Positions 8,637 through 17,388 of a DNA stretch of 64,000 nucleotides are shown one piece after another. The notes beneath the pieces were generated by a model that saw only the letters and a program-made list of their open reading frames with translations, searched no databases and was not told the origin of the DNA. The stretch's first letter is position 1. Each line of letters opens with the position of its first letter. The stretch is from Mycobacterium sp. 236(2023) (GTDB lineage Bacteria > Actinomycetota > Actinomycetes > Mycobacteriales > Mycobacteriaceae): assembly GCF_029623955.1 (NCBI RefSeq), contig NZ_JARSBP010000003.1:1116001-1180000 (forward strand), given 5' to 3'. The position numbers and the translations under genes were made by a program.

Positions 8637-9095
8637 TCAGCCGCACGGTGTGAGTCGAACAATAGGAATCGGTCGCGTCGTGCGCTTCTGATAGCCGTTG
8701 TAGCGGTTGGAATTGCCGTCGTTGACGACCTTCCACATGCGGGCATAGTCCGCGTCCTCGGGTAGCAGCGGTGTCGCCGTGACGGCGAATCGCTGTGGGC
8801 CGACGTTGATCTCGACGTCGGGGTTGGCTTTGAGGTTGTGGTACCAGCCGGGCGCCTTCGGGTCGCCGCCCTTGGAGGCGACGACGTAATAGCTGCCGCC
8901 GTCCGGAAAGTAGGACAGCGTGTTGGTGCGCTGCTTGCCGGTTTTCGCGCCGACGGTGTGCAGGAGCAGCGACGGTGCGACACCGGGCAGCGGGATCTTG
9001 TGCCCGATACGGCCGTCGGTGCTCTTGTACAACTTGTCGTGCAGCATCAGGATCCGGTATCCGACGTTCTGCTCGAGCCAGAGTGCGATGCCCAT
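8637..9095 (-). CDS. Deazaflavin (F420)-dependent nitroreductase family protein
   Basis: 152 residues. The family core LLLHTVGAKTGKQRTNTLSY, then KAPGWYHNLKANPDVEINVG, is the F420-binding split-barrel of the Ddn/DUF385 family (Ddn activates pretomanid). It corresponds by position to Rv1261c. An alternative upstream start would overlap the HIT gene; the ATG at 9095 leaves a 4-bp gap to the HIT stop, indicating cotranscription. Substrate unknown; other family members reduce quinones or nitro compounds with F420H2. Confidence 0.88.
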   Translation of the reverse strand: MGIALWLEQNVGYRILMLHDKLYKSTDGRIGHKIPLPGVAPSLLLHTVGAKTGKQRTNTLSYFPDGGSYYVVASKGGDPKAPGWYHNLKANPDVEINVGPQRFAVTATPLLPEDADYARMWKVVNDGNSNRYNGYQKRTTRPIPIVRLTPCG

Positions 9096-9099
9096 GGGG

Positions 9100-9540
9100 T
9101 CAATCCTTCTCGGCGGCGTCGAGTTGCGCCAGTGCTTCGCGCAGCAGGCGTCCCGTTTCCTCGCGGTCGGAGTCCTTGCGGACGAGCATGCCCTTGGCGA
9201 AGGACAGCTTGTCGCCGTCGCGGCGCGGCACAACGTGCAGGTGAATGTGGAAGACGGTCTGGAAGGCCGCCTTGCCGTCGTTGATGGCGATGTTGTTGCC
9301 GTCGGCGTGGAGCCCGGAGGTTCGTGCGGCTTTGGCGATGCGCTGACCGATGGCCGTCATGCGGCCCAGCGTCTCGGCCGGGGTGTCGGTCAGGTCGACG
9401 GTGTGGATCTTGGGGATCACCAGCGTGTGGCCCCGGGTGAACGGCCGGATGTCGAGGATGGCGAGGTAGTCGTCGTCCTCGTAGATCGTGATGGCAGGAG
9501 CCTCACCGTCGACGATGGCACAGAACACGCAGGACATCAC
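9100..9540 (-). CDS. HIT family nucleotide hydrolase/transferase
   Basis: 146 residues. The histidine triad HIHLHVVPR puts His98, His100 and His102 around the nucleophile, and Cys4/Cys7 plus His in the domain suggest the zinc site of Hint-like proteins. Members hydrolyse nucleoside phosphoramidates or dinucleoside polyphosphates. Equivalent to Rv1262c by position and neighbours. It is followed 4 bp later by the F420-type reductase, so the two form a small operon. Confidence 0.93.
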   Translation of the reverse strand: MMSCVFCAIVDGEAPAITIYEDDDYLAILDIRPFTRGHTLVIPKIHTVDLTDTPAETLGRMTAIGQRIAKAARTSGLHADGNNIAINDGKAAFQTVFHIHLHVVPRRDGDKLSFAKGMLVRKDSDREETGRLLREALAQLDAAEKD

Positions 9541-9546
9541 GCCACG

Positions 9547-10020
9547 CTAGTTCACGTTCGTGGCCGCCCATTCGCCCAGTCGGCGGTCCCGCTCCTCCGC
9601 GGAGACGTCCTCGACTCGCGTCATCACGGTCCAGCGGACACCGAACGGGTCTCTGATCGACGCGAACCGGTCGCCGGTCGCGAAGTCCTGGGGCGCCTCC
9701 CGGATCGTCGCGCCGGCCTTCTCGGCCCGGGTGACGACGCCGTCGACGTCCGGGCAGTAGTGCGCGAGCGAATAGGTGACGACGTCGGCGTTCGGTGCCG
9801 GTGCGGCTATTCCGTAGGCGTCCGCGGGGTCGCCGAGCTGCAGACGGCCGTTACCGAAGTCGAGCTCGGCGTGCGCGATGGTGCCGTCGGGGCCGTCCAT
9901 CTTCTCGACGAGCGTCGCGCCGAAGACCTCGGTGTAGAAGTCGATGGCCGCAGACGCGCCGGCAACGCACAGGAATGGGGTAAGGCTGGTGTATCCCGCA
10001 GGAATCGGTTCAACAGACAT
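9547..10020 (-). CDS. VOC (glyoxalase/PhnB-like) superfamily protein
   Basis: 157 residues. Two beta-alpha-beta-beta-beta modules: LTPFLCVAGASAAIDFYTEV in the first and RDPFGVRWTVMTRVEDVS in the second, typical of PhnB/YdcG-type VOC proteins. The C-terminal VEDVSAEERDRRL is a common signature of this subgroup. It may act as a metal-dependent lyase/dioxygenase or a binding protein; no enzyme activity can be assigned. Divergent from the AraC regulator, with only 26 bp between the start codons, so promoters overlap and the AraC protein likely controls it. Confidence 0.85.
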   Translation of the reverse strand: MSVEPIPAGYTSLTPFLCVAGASAAIDFYTEVFGATLVEKMDGPDGTIAHAELDFGNGRLQLGDPADAYGIAAPAPNADVVTYSLAHYCPDVDGVVTRAEKAGATIREAPQDFATGDRFASIRDPFGVRWTVMTRVEDVSAEERDRRLGEWAATNVN

Positions 10021-10046
10021 GTCCCGAGTTTCGTAGTGTCGTAGCC

Positions 10047-10883
10047 GTGGGTGCTTGGAAAAATCCGACATCCGGGCAGCCGCTGCGCGGCGTGGTCGGG
10101 CGCCCGGCCAGTTCGTCGGTGTTCGACCTGCAGCGGTGGGCGCCCAGCGCAGCGACGGAACGCTATGTCGAGCATTTGTGGTCCGTGACATGGGATCTGC
10201 GCGGGGCGGACCCGTTCGACAGCTCCGTCATCACTTTTCCGTCGATGCATATCACCCACGAGTGGGGAACCGATGGTGCGCGACACGGCTTCTCGCTGCC
10301 GAATACGCTGGTGCACGGCGTCGTCGAGCGTGTCTTCCACACGACGATCAGCCAGCAGGGGTGGGTCGTCGGCGCACGTTTTCGACCCGGGGGGTTCACG
10401 GCCCGCTTCGGTGGTGACGCGTCGACGATGACGGGGCGTGTGCAACCGGTGCCCGACGATCTGTTCGGGGCGTCGGCCCGTCTGGAGGACGACGTCGACG
10501 CCGCCGGAGTGCATCTGGACCGTCTTATCGCCCAGCCTGTCGAACCGGATTCCACGTACCCGGTGTTGACGGCGCTCGTCGACCGGATCAGGGACGACAC
10601 CAAAATTCACCGCGTGGAGCAGGCGATGAGCCACTCGCCCTGGAGCGAGCGCACCACCCAGAGGGTGTTCCGCCGCTACGTCGGCGTCCCGGTGAAGTGG
10701 GTGCTGTGCCGGTACCGGCTGCAGAACGCCGCACTGGCGATCGAGACCGACCCCGGTGTCGACTTCGCGGACCTGGCGGTCCGGCTCGGATGGTATGACC
10801 AGGCGCATTTCATCAACGACTTCCGCGCGATGCTCGGCGCGACGCCGGGGGGGTATGCGGCTAGGTACGGGCCGCGGCCGTGA
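10047..10883 (+). CDS. AraC family transcriptional regulator
   Basis: 278 residues. An N-terminal DUF6597-like sensor domain (about 20-150) is followed by a C-terminal AraC helix-turn-helix pair (about 185-275) with TQRVFRRYVGVPVKWVLCRY and LAVRLGWYDQAHFINDFR. GTG start, supported by TAGTGT at 10034-10039, 7 nt before it (leaderless). The 3' end overlaps by 23 bp the convergent glycosylase gene. The divergent VOC gene is the most likely target. Confidence 0.9.
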   Translation: MGAWKNPTSGQPLRGVVGRPASSSVFDLQRWAPSAATERYVEHLWSVTWDLRGADPFDSSVITFPSMHITHEWGTDGARHGFSLPNTLVHGVVERVFHTTISQQGWVVGARFRPGGFTARFGGDASTMTGRVQPVPDDLFGASARLEDDVDAAGVHLDRLIAQPVEPDSTYPVLTALVDRIRDDTKIHRVEQAMSHSPWSERTTQRVFRRYVGVPVKWVLCRYRLQNAALAIETDPGVDFADLAVRLGWYDQAHFINDFRAMLGATPGGYAARYGPRP

Positions 10884-11349
10884 TCTGGCCCCAGGCCGCC
10901 AGTTTCGCGGCGAAGGACAACGTGTGGGCGGGGCTGGTCGATGGAAGCCTGGTTGCGGATGTCGGCTTCCCGACGAGACGCAGGTAGTTCTTCTCTGCCG
11001 CTGCGCCGTTGAAGTACACCTGCGTGATCGTCGGGTGCTCGGTGAAGAATGTGCCGAAATCGTTGGCCACCATACTGTCTGGTTCGACGGCCGAGTCGAG
11101 GCTGCCGACTCTGCGGCAGTGCTTGAGGACATCCCAGACGGCGACGCCGGCCGCCGTCAACGCGGTCACCCGGTCCTCGTACGGTGCGGCGGGGTCGAAC
11201 CCGAAGAGCGTGCCGGTGATGGGCCAGAACGCGTTGCGCGGATGCGCGTAGTACTGGTGGGCCTGCAGTGACGCAACACCGGGCATGTTCCCGAGGATGA
11301 GCACCCGCACTCCGGGTGCCCTCAGCGGCGGGAAGCCCTGCAGCGTCAT
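10861..11349 (-). CDS. DNA-deoxyinosine (hypoxanthine) glycosylase, UDG superfamily family 6-like
   Basis: 162 residues. The N-terminal motif LILGNMPGVASLQAHQYYAH and NAFWPITG, and the C-terminal LPSTSPAH, define the family called DNA-deoxyinosine glycosylase or hypoxanthine-DNA glycosylase (UDG family 6). The catalytic Asn of motif 1 is N in GNMPG. It would excise hypoxanthine arising from adenine deamination. With UdgB 3.3 kb away this makes two UDG-superfamily repair enzymes in one region. The ATG at 11349 is chosen since the fold starts there; the frame stays open 52 codons further. Confidence 0.85.
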   Translation of the reverse strand: MTLQGFPPLRAPGVRVLILGNMPGVASLQAHQYYAHPRNAFWPITGTLFGFDPAAPYEDRVTALTAAGVAVWDVLKHCRRVGSLDSAVEPDSMVANDFGTFFTEHPTITQVYFNGAAAEKNYLRLVGKPTSATRLPSTSPAHTLSFAAKLAAWGQITAAART

Positions 11350-11374
11350 GGTTCCGACCGTATACGTTGGGAAC

Positions 11375-12493
11375 GTGGCCGAAGACTTCGATCTGGATTC
11401 AGCAGGGCTGCTCGACGGGCTCGAGGGAGATGCGCGCGCCGAACGTGCCGAGTTGATCCGCTGGCTGATGGAGCGCGGTGTCTCCGTGAACCAGATCCGC
11501 AGCAATCCCGCGCCGATTCTGTTGGGTGCGCGGCGGGTGATCGGCGACGACGGTCAGTACGTGTCGGCGCGTCAGGCGGCGGAGAAGGCCGGCGTCGAAC
11601 TCGAGCTGTTCGAACGGATACAGCGGGCCATGGGGCTGCCGCGGGTCGACGATCCGGACGCGGACGTTCTCCTGCGTGCCGACGCCGAAGCGGCCAAGTT
11701 CACCCGTGACTTCCTGGACGTGGGCATCGATCCCGACGAGCTCGTGCAGACCACCCGACTTCTCAGCGACGGGTTGTCACGGGCGGCGGAGGCGATGCGA
11801 TACACCGCGCTCGCCGCCGTGCTACGCCCGGGCGCAACGGAATTGGAGGTCGCCCAGGCATCGGAGAAGTTGGTGGGCAGTGTCGCTCCGATCCTGGGGC
11901 CGATGATCCACGAGGTGCTGCTGCTGCAACTGCGCCACGCGATCGAGACGGAAGCCGTGAATGCGATAGAGCGCGCCGAGGGGCAGCACCTGCCTGGAGC
12001 GCGCATGGTGACGATAGGGTTCGCCGATCTGGTCGGCTTCACCAGTCTCGGCGAGGCGTTGCCGCCAGAGGAGCTCGAACGCCTTGCCCAGCATCTCGCG
12101 GACCTGACCCGCGAAATCGCCGTCGCACCAGTGCGATTCATCAAGACGATCGGCGACGAGGTGATGCTTGTCAGCACCGAGCCGGCACCGCTGCTGGAGG
12201 CGCTCCTGCACCTGGTCGACGCGACAGAAGGCGATGACGACTTCCCTCGGTTGCGGGCCGGGATCGCGACCGGCATGGCGGTGAGCCGCGAAGGGGATTG
12301 GTTCGGCAGCCCGGTCAATCTCGCGGCGCGGGTCACGAGCGCAGCCCGGCCCGGGACGGTGCTGGTCGCTGAATCCGCGCGGGAGGCGATCGGCGACGAT
12401 GACCGCTTCTCGTGGTCGTTCGCCGGCGCGAAGCACCTCAAGGGGATCAAGCCGGACGTGAAGACCTTCAGGGCGCGTCGCGCGGAGTCTTGA
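11375..12493 (+). CDS. Class III adenylyl cyclase with autoinhibitory N-terminal domain (Rv1264-like)
   Basis: 372 residues. The N-terminal half (about 10-195) is the helical regulatory domain and the C-terminal half the cyclase catalytic domain: metal-binding D218 (FADLVGF) and D261 (TIGDEV), substrate-specifying K257, and N315 (GSPVNLAAR). These residues are offset by exactly four from those I recall for M. tuberculosis Rv1264, the pH-sensing cyclase activated at acid pH through its N-domain. It forms a soluble homodimer making cAMP. GTG at 11375 is chosen over ATG at 11348, because TACGTT (11363-11368) lies 6 nt before GTG and the ATG would overlap the divergent gene. Confidence 0.92.
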   Translation: MAEDFDLDSAGLLDGLEGDARAERAELIRWLMERGVSVNQIRSNPAPILLGARRVIGDDGQYVSARQAAEKAGVELELFERIQRAMGLPRVDDPDADVLLRADAEAAKFTRDFLDVGIDPDELVQTTRLLSDGLSRAAEAMRYTALAAVLRPGATELEVAQASEKLVGSVAPILGPMIHEVLLLQLRHAIETEAVNAIERAEGQHLPGARMVTIGFADLVGFTSLGEALPPEELERLAQHLADLTREIAVAPVRFIKTIGDEVMLVSTEPAPLLEALLHLVDATEGDDDFPRLRAGIATGMAVSREGDWFGSPVNLAARVTSAARPGTVLVAESAREAIGDDDRFSWSFAGAKHLKGIKPDVKTFRARRAES

Positions 12494-12769
12494 TCTTCTC
12501 CGCACCGGTGATTATCGGCCCAAAGTGTTGTCGCGCTACTGAATTGAGCCAGCGCTGACTGGCGATCTCCCAGACCGTCTCGACGAACTCGCGTCCATCT
12601 TCGACGAGGGTGTGACGGTCGATCTGACGGTAGCCCAGCCTGGCTGAGACGGCATGGCTGCTCGCGTTGTCTTGAAGTGCCCAGGGGCTGCGCGATGCGC
12701 TCCATCGAGGGCGATGAAGAGGCCAAATTGTGGCCAACGGCTGATGTATTCACCACGATCGGCCATCAA
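12468..12769 (-). pseudogene. Remnant of a GNAT N-acetyltransferase
   Basis: The minus strand encodes DNASSHAVSARLGYRQIDRH and REFVETVWEIASQRW, the typical C-terminus of RimJ-like GNAT acetyltransferases. The preceding part (FGLFIALDGAHRAAPGHF) lies in a different frame, so a frameshift near 12680 is likely, and the N-terminal acetyl-CoA domain is absent: sequence upstream is the control region of the 13E12 gene. Its 3' end overlaps that of the cyclase gene by 26 bp. It appears to be a decayed gene rather than a functional small ORF. Confidence 0.6.
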
Positions 12770-12852
12770 TTCACAGTAGCGGCCGTTGCTCAGAAATTTC
12801 TTCTGTCACTTGGGTTTCTGTGGTCACATCCCGGGTCCGACTTGTCGGTGTG

Positions 12853-12868
12853 TCGAACTAGTGTTCGA
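12853..12868 (+). promoter_or_regulatory. LexA (SOS) box overlapping a -10 promoter
   Basis: TCGAACTAGTGTTCGA is a perfect match to the mycobacterial/Gram-positive SOS box TCGAAC-N4-GTTCGA. The TAGTGT inside it (12859-12864) is a good -10 hexamer lying 7 nt before the ATG at 12872, so LexA bound here would directly block a leaderless promoter. Confidence 0.88.
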
Positions 12869-12871
12869 AAA

Positions 12872-14305
12872 ATGGATGTGGTCGCAGACGCGCTGGCGGG
12901 GATGGGTGAGCAGATCACCATCTTGGCCAAGGCGTGCGACGAGTTGTCCCACCGCGAGTTGGTCCGTTTGCTTTCTGACCTGACGACGGTGCTGCGCACG
13001 GTGCCGACGCTGGAGCATCAGATTCTGGCACGGTTGACTGACGAGACTGAGCCGCATCGGTTGGGGGAGGCGTCGTGGAAGAAGGTGCTGACCACGGCGC
13101 TGCGGTGTAGTGAGACAGACGCCTCCCGCCGGTTGCGAAGGGCCGAGGAACTGGGCCCACGAAGGGCGATGACCGGGGAACCGTTGCCGCCGCAGTATGC
13201 CTGGACCGCCGCCGCGCAAGCCCGCGGTGTACTGGGTGAGGAGCATGTGAAGGTCATCGCAGACTTTCACAAGGCGCTGCCGTCATGGGTCGATCCCGGT
13301 ACCCGCGACGATGCCGATCGCGAACTGGCTGCTGCCGGTGCGGGGTTGGGGCCTGAAGCGTTGCGTCAGGCCGCTACCCGGCTGGTGAACACGATCGATC
13401 AGGACGGACCCGAGCCGACCGATGCTGAGGTCGCGCGCAAGTGTTATCTGACGCTAGGACCACAGCAGCGCGATGGGACGCGGTCATTTCGAGGCCGCGT
13501 CGATGCCGAGACCGGTGCGTACCTGGAGGCGGTGCTGGCGAAAGAGGCTGCACCCGGAATGAACAACCCCGCCGACGAACCGACCACGGATTCTGAGCCG
13601 ACGGATGATTTTGAGCCGCCTGCCGAACCGGCGGATGCCGAGCCAACTGCTGACTCTGAGCCGACCGCTGACGCGGACGCCGAGCGGGCTTGCCGGGACA
13701 CGCGGACTCAAGGTCAGCGCAACCACGATGCCCTCAAAGCCCTGACTCGTCGTCAGCTGGAAACCGGACTAGGCACTCACAACGGGCTTCCGGTCACTGT
13801 GATCGTGTCGACGACCTTGCAGGAGCTCGAGAAGGGCGCCGGGGTAGGCGTCACCGGCGGCGGGAGCCTGTTGCCGATGCGGGATCTGATCCGAATGGCC
13901 GCGAACGCATTCCACTACCTGTACATCTACGACAAGTACACCGAAGAATCGCTGTATCTCGGCCGCACCAAACGCCTCGCCAACGCAGCCCAGCGAATCG
14001 TCCTGCATGGCAAGGAACGTGGCTGCACACGGCCTGGTTGCAGCGTGCCCGGGTATTGGGCCCAGGTCCACCATGCGGTCGCGGACTGGAAAGACGACGG
14101 ACAGACCAACATTGACGAGCTGACCTTCGCCTGCGGACCCGATCACCGCATGCTCGACAAGACCGGATGGCGCACGCGCAAGAATGCGAAAGGCCAGACC
14201 GAATGGCTGCCGCCTCCCGGTCTCGACACCGGACAACATCGCGTCAACAATTATCACCACCCCGAGAGATATCTGCTCCCCGAAGGCGACCCACCCGAGG
14301 GATGA
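12872..14305 (+). CDS. 13E12-repeat family protein (DUF222 with HNH endonuclease domain)
   Basis: 477 residues. The N-terminal DUF222 domain (about 1-230) is followed by an acidic, degenerate Glu-Pro-Thr/Ala-Asp-Ser linker (about 235-270), then a C-terminal HNH nuclease domain with CTRPGCSVPGYWAQVHH, the N of TNIDEL and CGPDHRML; the cysteine pairs are likely a structural zinc site. The frame is open from 12677, but the SOS box and -10 element place the start at ATG 12872. In M. tuberculosis several 13E12 copies are DNA-damage inducible and one serves as the phiRv1 attachment locus. Its exact biochemical role is unknown. Flanked on both sides by decayed genes. Confidence 0.9.
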   Translation: MDVVADALAGMGEQITILAKACDELSHRELVRLLSDLTTVLRTVPTLEHQILARLTDETEPHRLGEASWKKVLTTALRCSETDASRRLRRAEELGPRRAMTGEPLPPQYAWTAAAQARGVLGEEHVKVIADFHKALPSWVDPGTRDDADRELAAAGAGLGPEALRQAATRLVNTIDQDGPEPTDAEVARKCYLTLGPQQRDGTRSFRGRVDAETGAYLEAVLAKEAAPGMNNPADEPTTDSEPTDDFEPPAEPADAEPTADSEPTADADAERACRDTRTQGQRNHDALKALTRRQLETGLGTHNGLPVTVIVSTTLQELEKGAGVGVTGGGSLLPMRDLIRMAANAFHYLYIYDKYTEESLYLGRTKRLANAAQRIVLHGKERGCTRPGCSVPGYWAQVHHAVADWKDDGQTNIDELTFACGPDHRMLDKTGWRTRKNAKGQTEWLPPPGLDTGQHRVNNYHHPERYLLPEGDPPEG

Positions 14306-14311
14306 CGTCCC

Positions 14312-14790
14312 GTGACGGGCCAAAAACCCGTTGATGCGAGACTGACCGTCGCGCTACCGTTTTCAGCCACGGACGAGACGGCCATCGGTGAACTCTCACG
14401 CCTGATTCCGGTGGAGTCGCGCTATCACGGCGTCGATCCAGACGTGTGATCGGTGGGGTGGGAAGCTACGAGCTCGCCCTCGGGTACAGCCTCATCTTCT
14501 GGCCGCGGTTCGTCGAGTTCGAGGATTATGTTGTCCGAGAAGACTTTGCGCTCGACCTGCTGCGTGACGTGAAGAGACCGACCCCAGATGGTCCGTCGAG
14601 GCATTGCTCAACCACATCCATCTCGGTGACCTCCACATGTGCGCTCAGTCGAACGGTCTCCAACTTCAGTATCTCGGCCGAGTGCTCAAGGAGATCCACG
14701 AGGTGAAGCTTGCTCACGATTTCCCCGACCGGCGGTTCACCGTCGAGTTCAACGATGTGCTTGTTGATGGCTGGCTCGACTGGTGTCAGC
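14312..14790 (+). pseudogene. Frameshifted gene for an unrecognised protein
   Basis: Protein-like sequence continues through three frames: a GTG-started part at 14312-14449 (LTVALPFSATDETAIGELSR), a second at 14446-14582 (YELALGYSLIFWPRFVEFED), and a third from about 14583 (WSVEALLNHIHLGDLHMC and [15 protein letters not shown]). The first two overlap in GTGTGA. The third has no stop until deep into the antisense of copA, so the natural end is lost or lies near 14790. Two frameshifts suggest a decayed gene, or sequencing errors. I do not recognise the family. It begins 7 nt after the 13E12 stop codon. Confidence 0.45.
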
Positions 14791-16996
14791 GCGACGGGGT
14801 GAACGCGCGCAGGCGCAGACTGTTGCTCACCACGAAGACCGAACTGAAAGCCATTGCGGCGCCGGCGATCATCGGGTTGAGCAGTCCCGCCGCGGCGAGC
14901 GGCAGCGCGGCGATGTTGTACGCGAACGCCCAGAACAAGTTGCTCTTGATGGTGCTCAACGTCTTGCGGGACAAGCGAATCGCATCGGGTACCGCCCGCA
15001 GGTCGTTGCTCACCAGCGTCAGGTCGCTGGCCTCGATGGCGACATCGGTGCCGCCGCCCATCGCCAACCCGAGATCCGCCTGCGCCAGCGCGGCCGCATC
15101 GTTGACCCCGTCGCCGACCATCGCCACGACCTTGCCCTCGGCCTGCAGCCGCGTGACGGTGTCGACCTTGTCCTGCGGCAGCACCCCCGCGACCACCTCG
15201 TCGATCCCGACCTCCGCCGCAACGGTGCGTGCCACTGCCTCGTTGTCGCCGGTCACCATGATCGGCGTCAGCCCGATACGCTTGAGCAGCGAAACCGCTT
15301 CCGCAGAAGTCGGTTTGACCGCATCGGCGACCATCAGGACTCCGCGGGCGCGGCCGTCCCAGCCCACCACGACTGCAGTCCGACCGTCGGATTCGGCCCG
15401 CGCGACGGCATCGGCAAGCTCGTCGGAAACTTCGAACGACCGGTCCACCATCAATCGCAGCCGGCCCAGCACCACGCGGCGCCCCTCGACGTCACCCTCG
15501 ACGCCAAGTCCCCGCAGATTCGTGAATCCACCGACGGCGGGCACATCGCCGAGCTTCTCGCGCGCACCAGCTGTGATCGCCGCCGCGATCGGGTGCTCCG
15601 ACGGACTCTCCACCGCGCCCGCCGACCGCAACACCTCGTCGGGCTGCTCGCCGTCGGCGGCGAACACGTCGACCAGCGTCATGCTTCCCGTGGTGACCGT
15701 GCCCGTCTTGTCGACGATGACGGTGTCCACCCGCCGTGTCGACTCCAGCACCTCAGGCCCCTTGATCAGGATGCCGAGCTGAGCTCCGCGTCCGGTGCCG
15801 ACCATCAGCGCCATCGGCGTCGCGAGGCCCAGCGCGCACGGGCACGCGATGATCAGCACCGCCACCGCCGCGGTGAACGCCGCCGCGACAGAAACTCCAC
15901 TGCCGATCCAGAACCCCAGCGTGGCCACCGAGAGCGCAAGGACGATCGGCACAAAGATCCCGGAAATCCGGTCGGCAAGCCGCTGCGCCTGAGCTTTTCC
16001 GTTCTGGGCGTCCTCGACCAGCCGCGCCATCTGTGCGAGCTGAGAATCGGCGCCGACGCGCTCGGCACGCACCACGAGCCTGCCATCGACGTTGACCGTC
16101 GCGCCGACGACCTGGGAGCCCGCGGCCACCTCGACCGGCACCGACTCACCCGTCAGCATCGACGCATCGACCGCCGATGCGCCCTCGACGACCACGCCGT
16201 CGGCGGCGATCTTCTCGCCGGGACGCACCACGAACTCGTCCCCGATCGCCAGCTGGTCGATCGGAATGCGTTGCTCTACACCATCTCTGCGAACAGTGAC
16301 GTCTTTGGCGCCCATATCGAGCAATGCCCGCAGCGCCGCACCGGCGCGGCGTTTGGCTCGTGCTTCGAAGTACCGGCCCGCCAGGATGAACGTCGTCACC
16401 CCGGCCGCCGCTTCGAGATAGATGTTGCCGCTGCCGTCGGTCCGGGCGATCGTCAGCTCGAAGGCGTGCACCATCCCCGGCACGCCCGCGGTGCCCCAGA
16501 ACAAGGCGTAGATCGACCAGCCGAACGCCGCCAGCGTGCCGACCGAGATCAGCGTGTCCATCGTCGCAGCGCCGTGCCGCAGGTTGGCCCATGCGGCCTG
16601 GTGGAACGGCAGCGCACCCCAAACCACCACCGGTGCAGCCAAAGTCAGCGACAGCCACTGCCAGTATGGGAACTGCCACGCGGGCACCATCGCCATCGCG
16701 ATCACCGGGACGGACAGCGCCACGCAGATCAGCAGCCGCTGCCGCAGCGCCGCGGTGGGATCGGGCGCGTCGTCAGGCTCGTCGACGACCGCGGGGAGTG
16801 CCGCCTGATAGCCCGCCGATTCGACGGCCGAGACCAATTCGTCGGGGGAGATGCTGTCACCGAATTCCACGCGCGCCTTCTCGGTCGCGAAGTTGACCGT
16901 CGCGGCGACACCGTCGAGCTTGTTGAGCTTCTTCTCGACCCGGGCGGCGCACGACGCACACGTCATACCGCCGATGGTCAGTTCGACGGTGTTCAT
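14786..16996 (-). CDS. copA: Copper-translocating P1B-type ATPase
   Basis: 736 residues. An N-terminal heavy-metal-associated domain with GMTCASC (C13, C16) precedes about eight transmembrane helices. The metal-transport motif is CPC (385-387), the phosphorylated Asp is D429 in DKTGT, the HP motif occurs in SEHPIAAA, and the hinge is [12 protein letters not shown]. This is the Cu(I)-exporter type (mycobacterial CtpA/CtpB/CtpV group). The start ATG overlaps the stop of the small gene upstream (ATGA), giving an operon copZ, small protein, copA under a CsoR-type operator. Which M. tuberculosis Ctp it is orthologous to cannot be decided here. Confidence 0.94.
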   Translation of the reverse strand: MNTVELTIGGMTCASCAARVEKKLNKLDGVAATVNFATEKARVEFGDSISPDELVSAVESAGYQAALPAVVDEPDDAPDPTAALRQRLLICVALSVPVIAMAMVPAWQFPYWQWLSLTLAAPVVVWGALPFHQAAWANLRHGAATMDTLISVGTLAAFGWSIYALFWGTAGVPGMVHAFELTIARTDGSGNIYLEAAAGVTTFILAGRYFEARAKRRAGAALRALLDMGAKDVTVRRDGVEQRIPIDQLAIGDEFVVRPGEKIAADGVVVEGASAVDASMLTGESVPVEVAAGSQVVGATVNVDGRLVVRAERVGADSQLAQMARLVEDAQNGKAQAQRLADRISGIFVPIVLALSVATLGFWIGSGVSVAAAFTAAVAVLIIACPCALGLATPMALMVGTGRGAQLGILIKGPEVLESTRRVDTVIVDKTGTVTTGSMTLVDVFAADGEQPDEVLRSAGAVESPSEHPIAAAITAGAREKLGDVPAVGGFTNLRGLGVEGDVEGRRVVLGRLRLMVDRSFEVSDELADAVARAESDGRTAVVVGWDGRARGVLMVADAVKPTSAEAVSLLKRIGLTPIMVTGDNEAVARTVAAEVGIDEVVAGVLPQDKVDTVTRLQAEGKVVAMVGDGVNDAAALAQADLGLAMGGGTDVAIEASDLTLVSNDLRAVPDAIRLSRKTLSTIKSNLFWAFAYNIAALPLAAAGLLNPMIAGAAMAFSSVFVVSNSLRLRAFTPSR

Positions 16997-17145
16997 TGCC
17001 CGTCACCCTCGTGGGGATGAACTCCCGTCGGATGGGGCACGGCGACATCGGGGCCGGGGCCGACCGCGTTGCCGACCCACAGCGACGCGGCGAACACGAC
17101 GACGAGCAGCGCGACGAACGCGGCGATCTTGGCAGGAGCGGTCAT
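16993..17145 (-). CDS. Small single-pass membrane protein in the copper operon
   Basis: Only 50 residues: a short N-terminus (MTAPAK), one hydrophobic segment (about 7-28, [20 protein letters not shown]), and an extracytoplasmic tail with three His residues ([17 protein letters not shown]). It starts 11 bp after copZ and its stop overlaps the copA start in ATGA, so it is translated with the pump. The His/Pro-rich tail suggests copper binding or an accessory role to the ATPase; this is inferred from context. Easily missed because of its size, and I know no named family. Confidence 0.7.
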   Translation of the reverse strand: MTAPAKIAAFVALLVVVFAASLWVGNAVGPGPDVAVPHPTGVHPHEGDGQ

Positions 17146-17156
17146 GGCGTGACGCC

Positions 17157-17360
17157 TCAGCCCGCCAGCGTGTAGCCGGCCTCTTCGACGGCCGCCCGGA
17201 TCGCATCGTCGTCGACGGGGGTTTCGCTGGCGATCGTGACCGTGCCGCTGGACACGTCCACATCGACGCTGCTGACGCCCGGAATGTGCGTGAGTTCGGC
17301 ACGCACCGAGTTGGCGCATCCGCCGCAGCTCATACCCTCGACGGTGATGGTGGTGGTCAC
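17157..17360 (-). CDS. copZ: Copper chaperone CopZ-like
   Basis: A 67-residue single heavy-metal-associated domain with the metal-binding loop GMSCGGC and a ferredoxin-like fold (GVSSVDVDVSSGTVTIASET). It would carry Cu(I) to the ATPase. The GTG start is preceded by GAGAGGAGAACC, a strong ribosome-binding site, and follows the divergent operator region by about 30 bp. First gene of the copZ/small protein/copA operon. Confidence 0.93.
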   Translation of the reverse strand: MTTTITVEGMSCGGCANSVRAELTHIPGVSSVDVDVSSGTVTIASETPVDDDAIRAAVEEAGYTLAG

Positions 17361-17388
17361 GGTTCTCCTCTCGGCGTCGCTTGACTGA

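Noticed and set aside
12677..12871. N-terminal extension of the 13E12 protein from ATG 12677
   Set aside because: It would place the SOS box and its -10 inside the coding region and overlaps the GNAT remnant; the recognisable protein starts at 12872.
14604..15782. Long plus-strand open frame (about 390 codons) running opposite copA
   Set aside because: Only its first part (to about 14790) is protein-like; the rest is low-complexity Ser/Thr/Arg text antisense to a certain copA gene, the usual shadow in GC-rich DNA.
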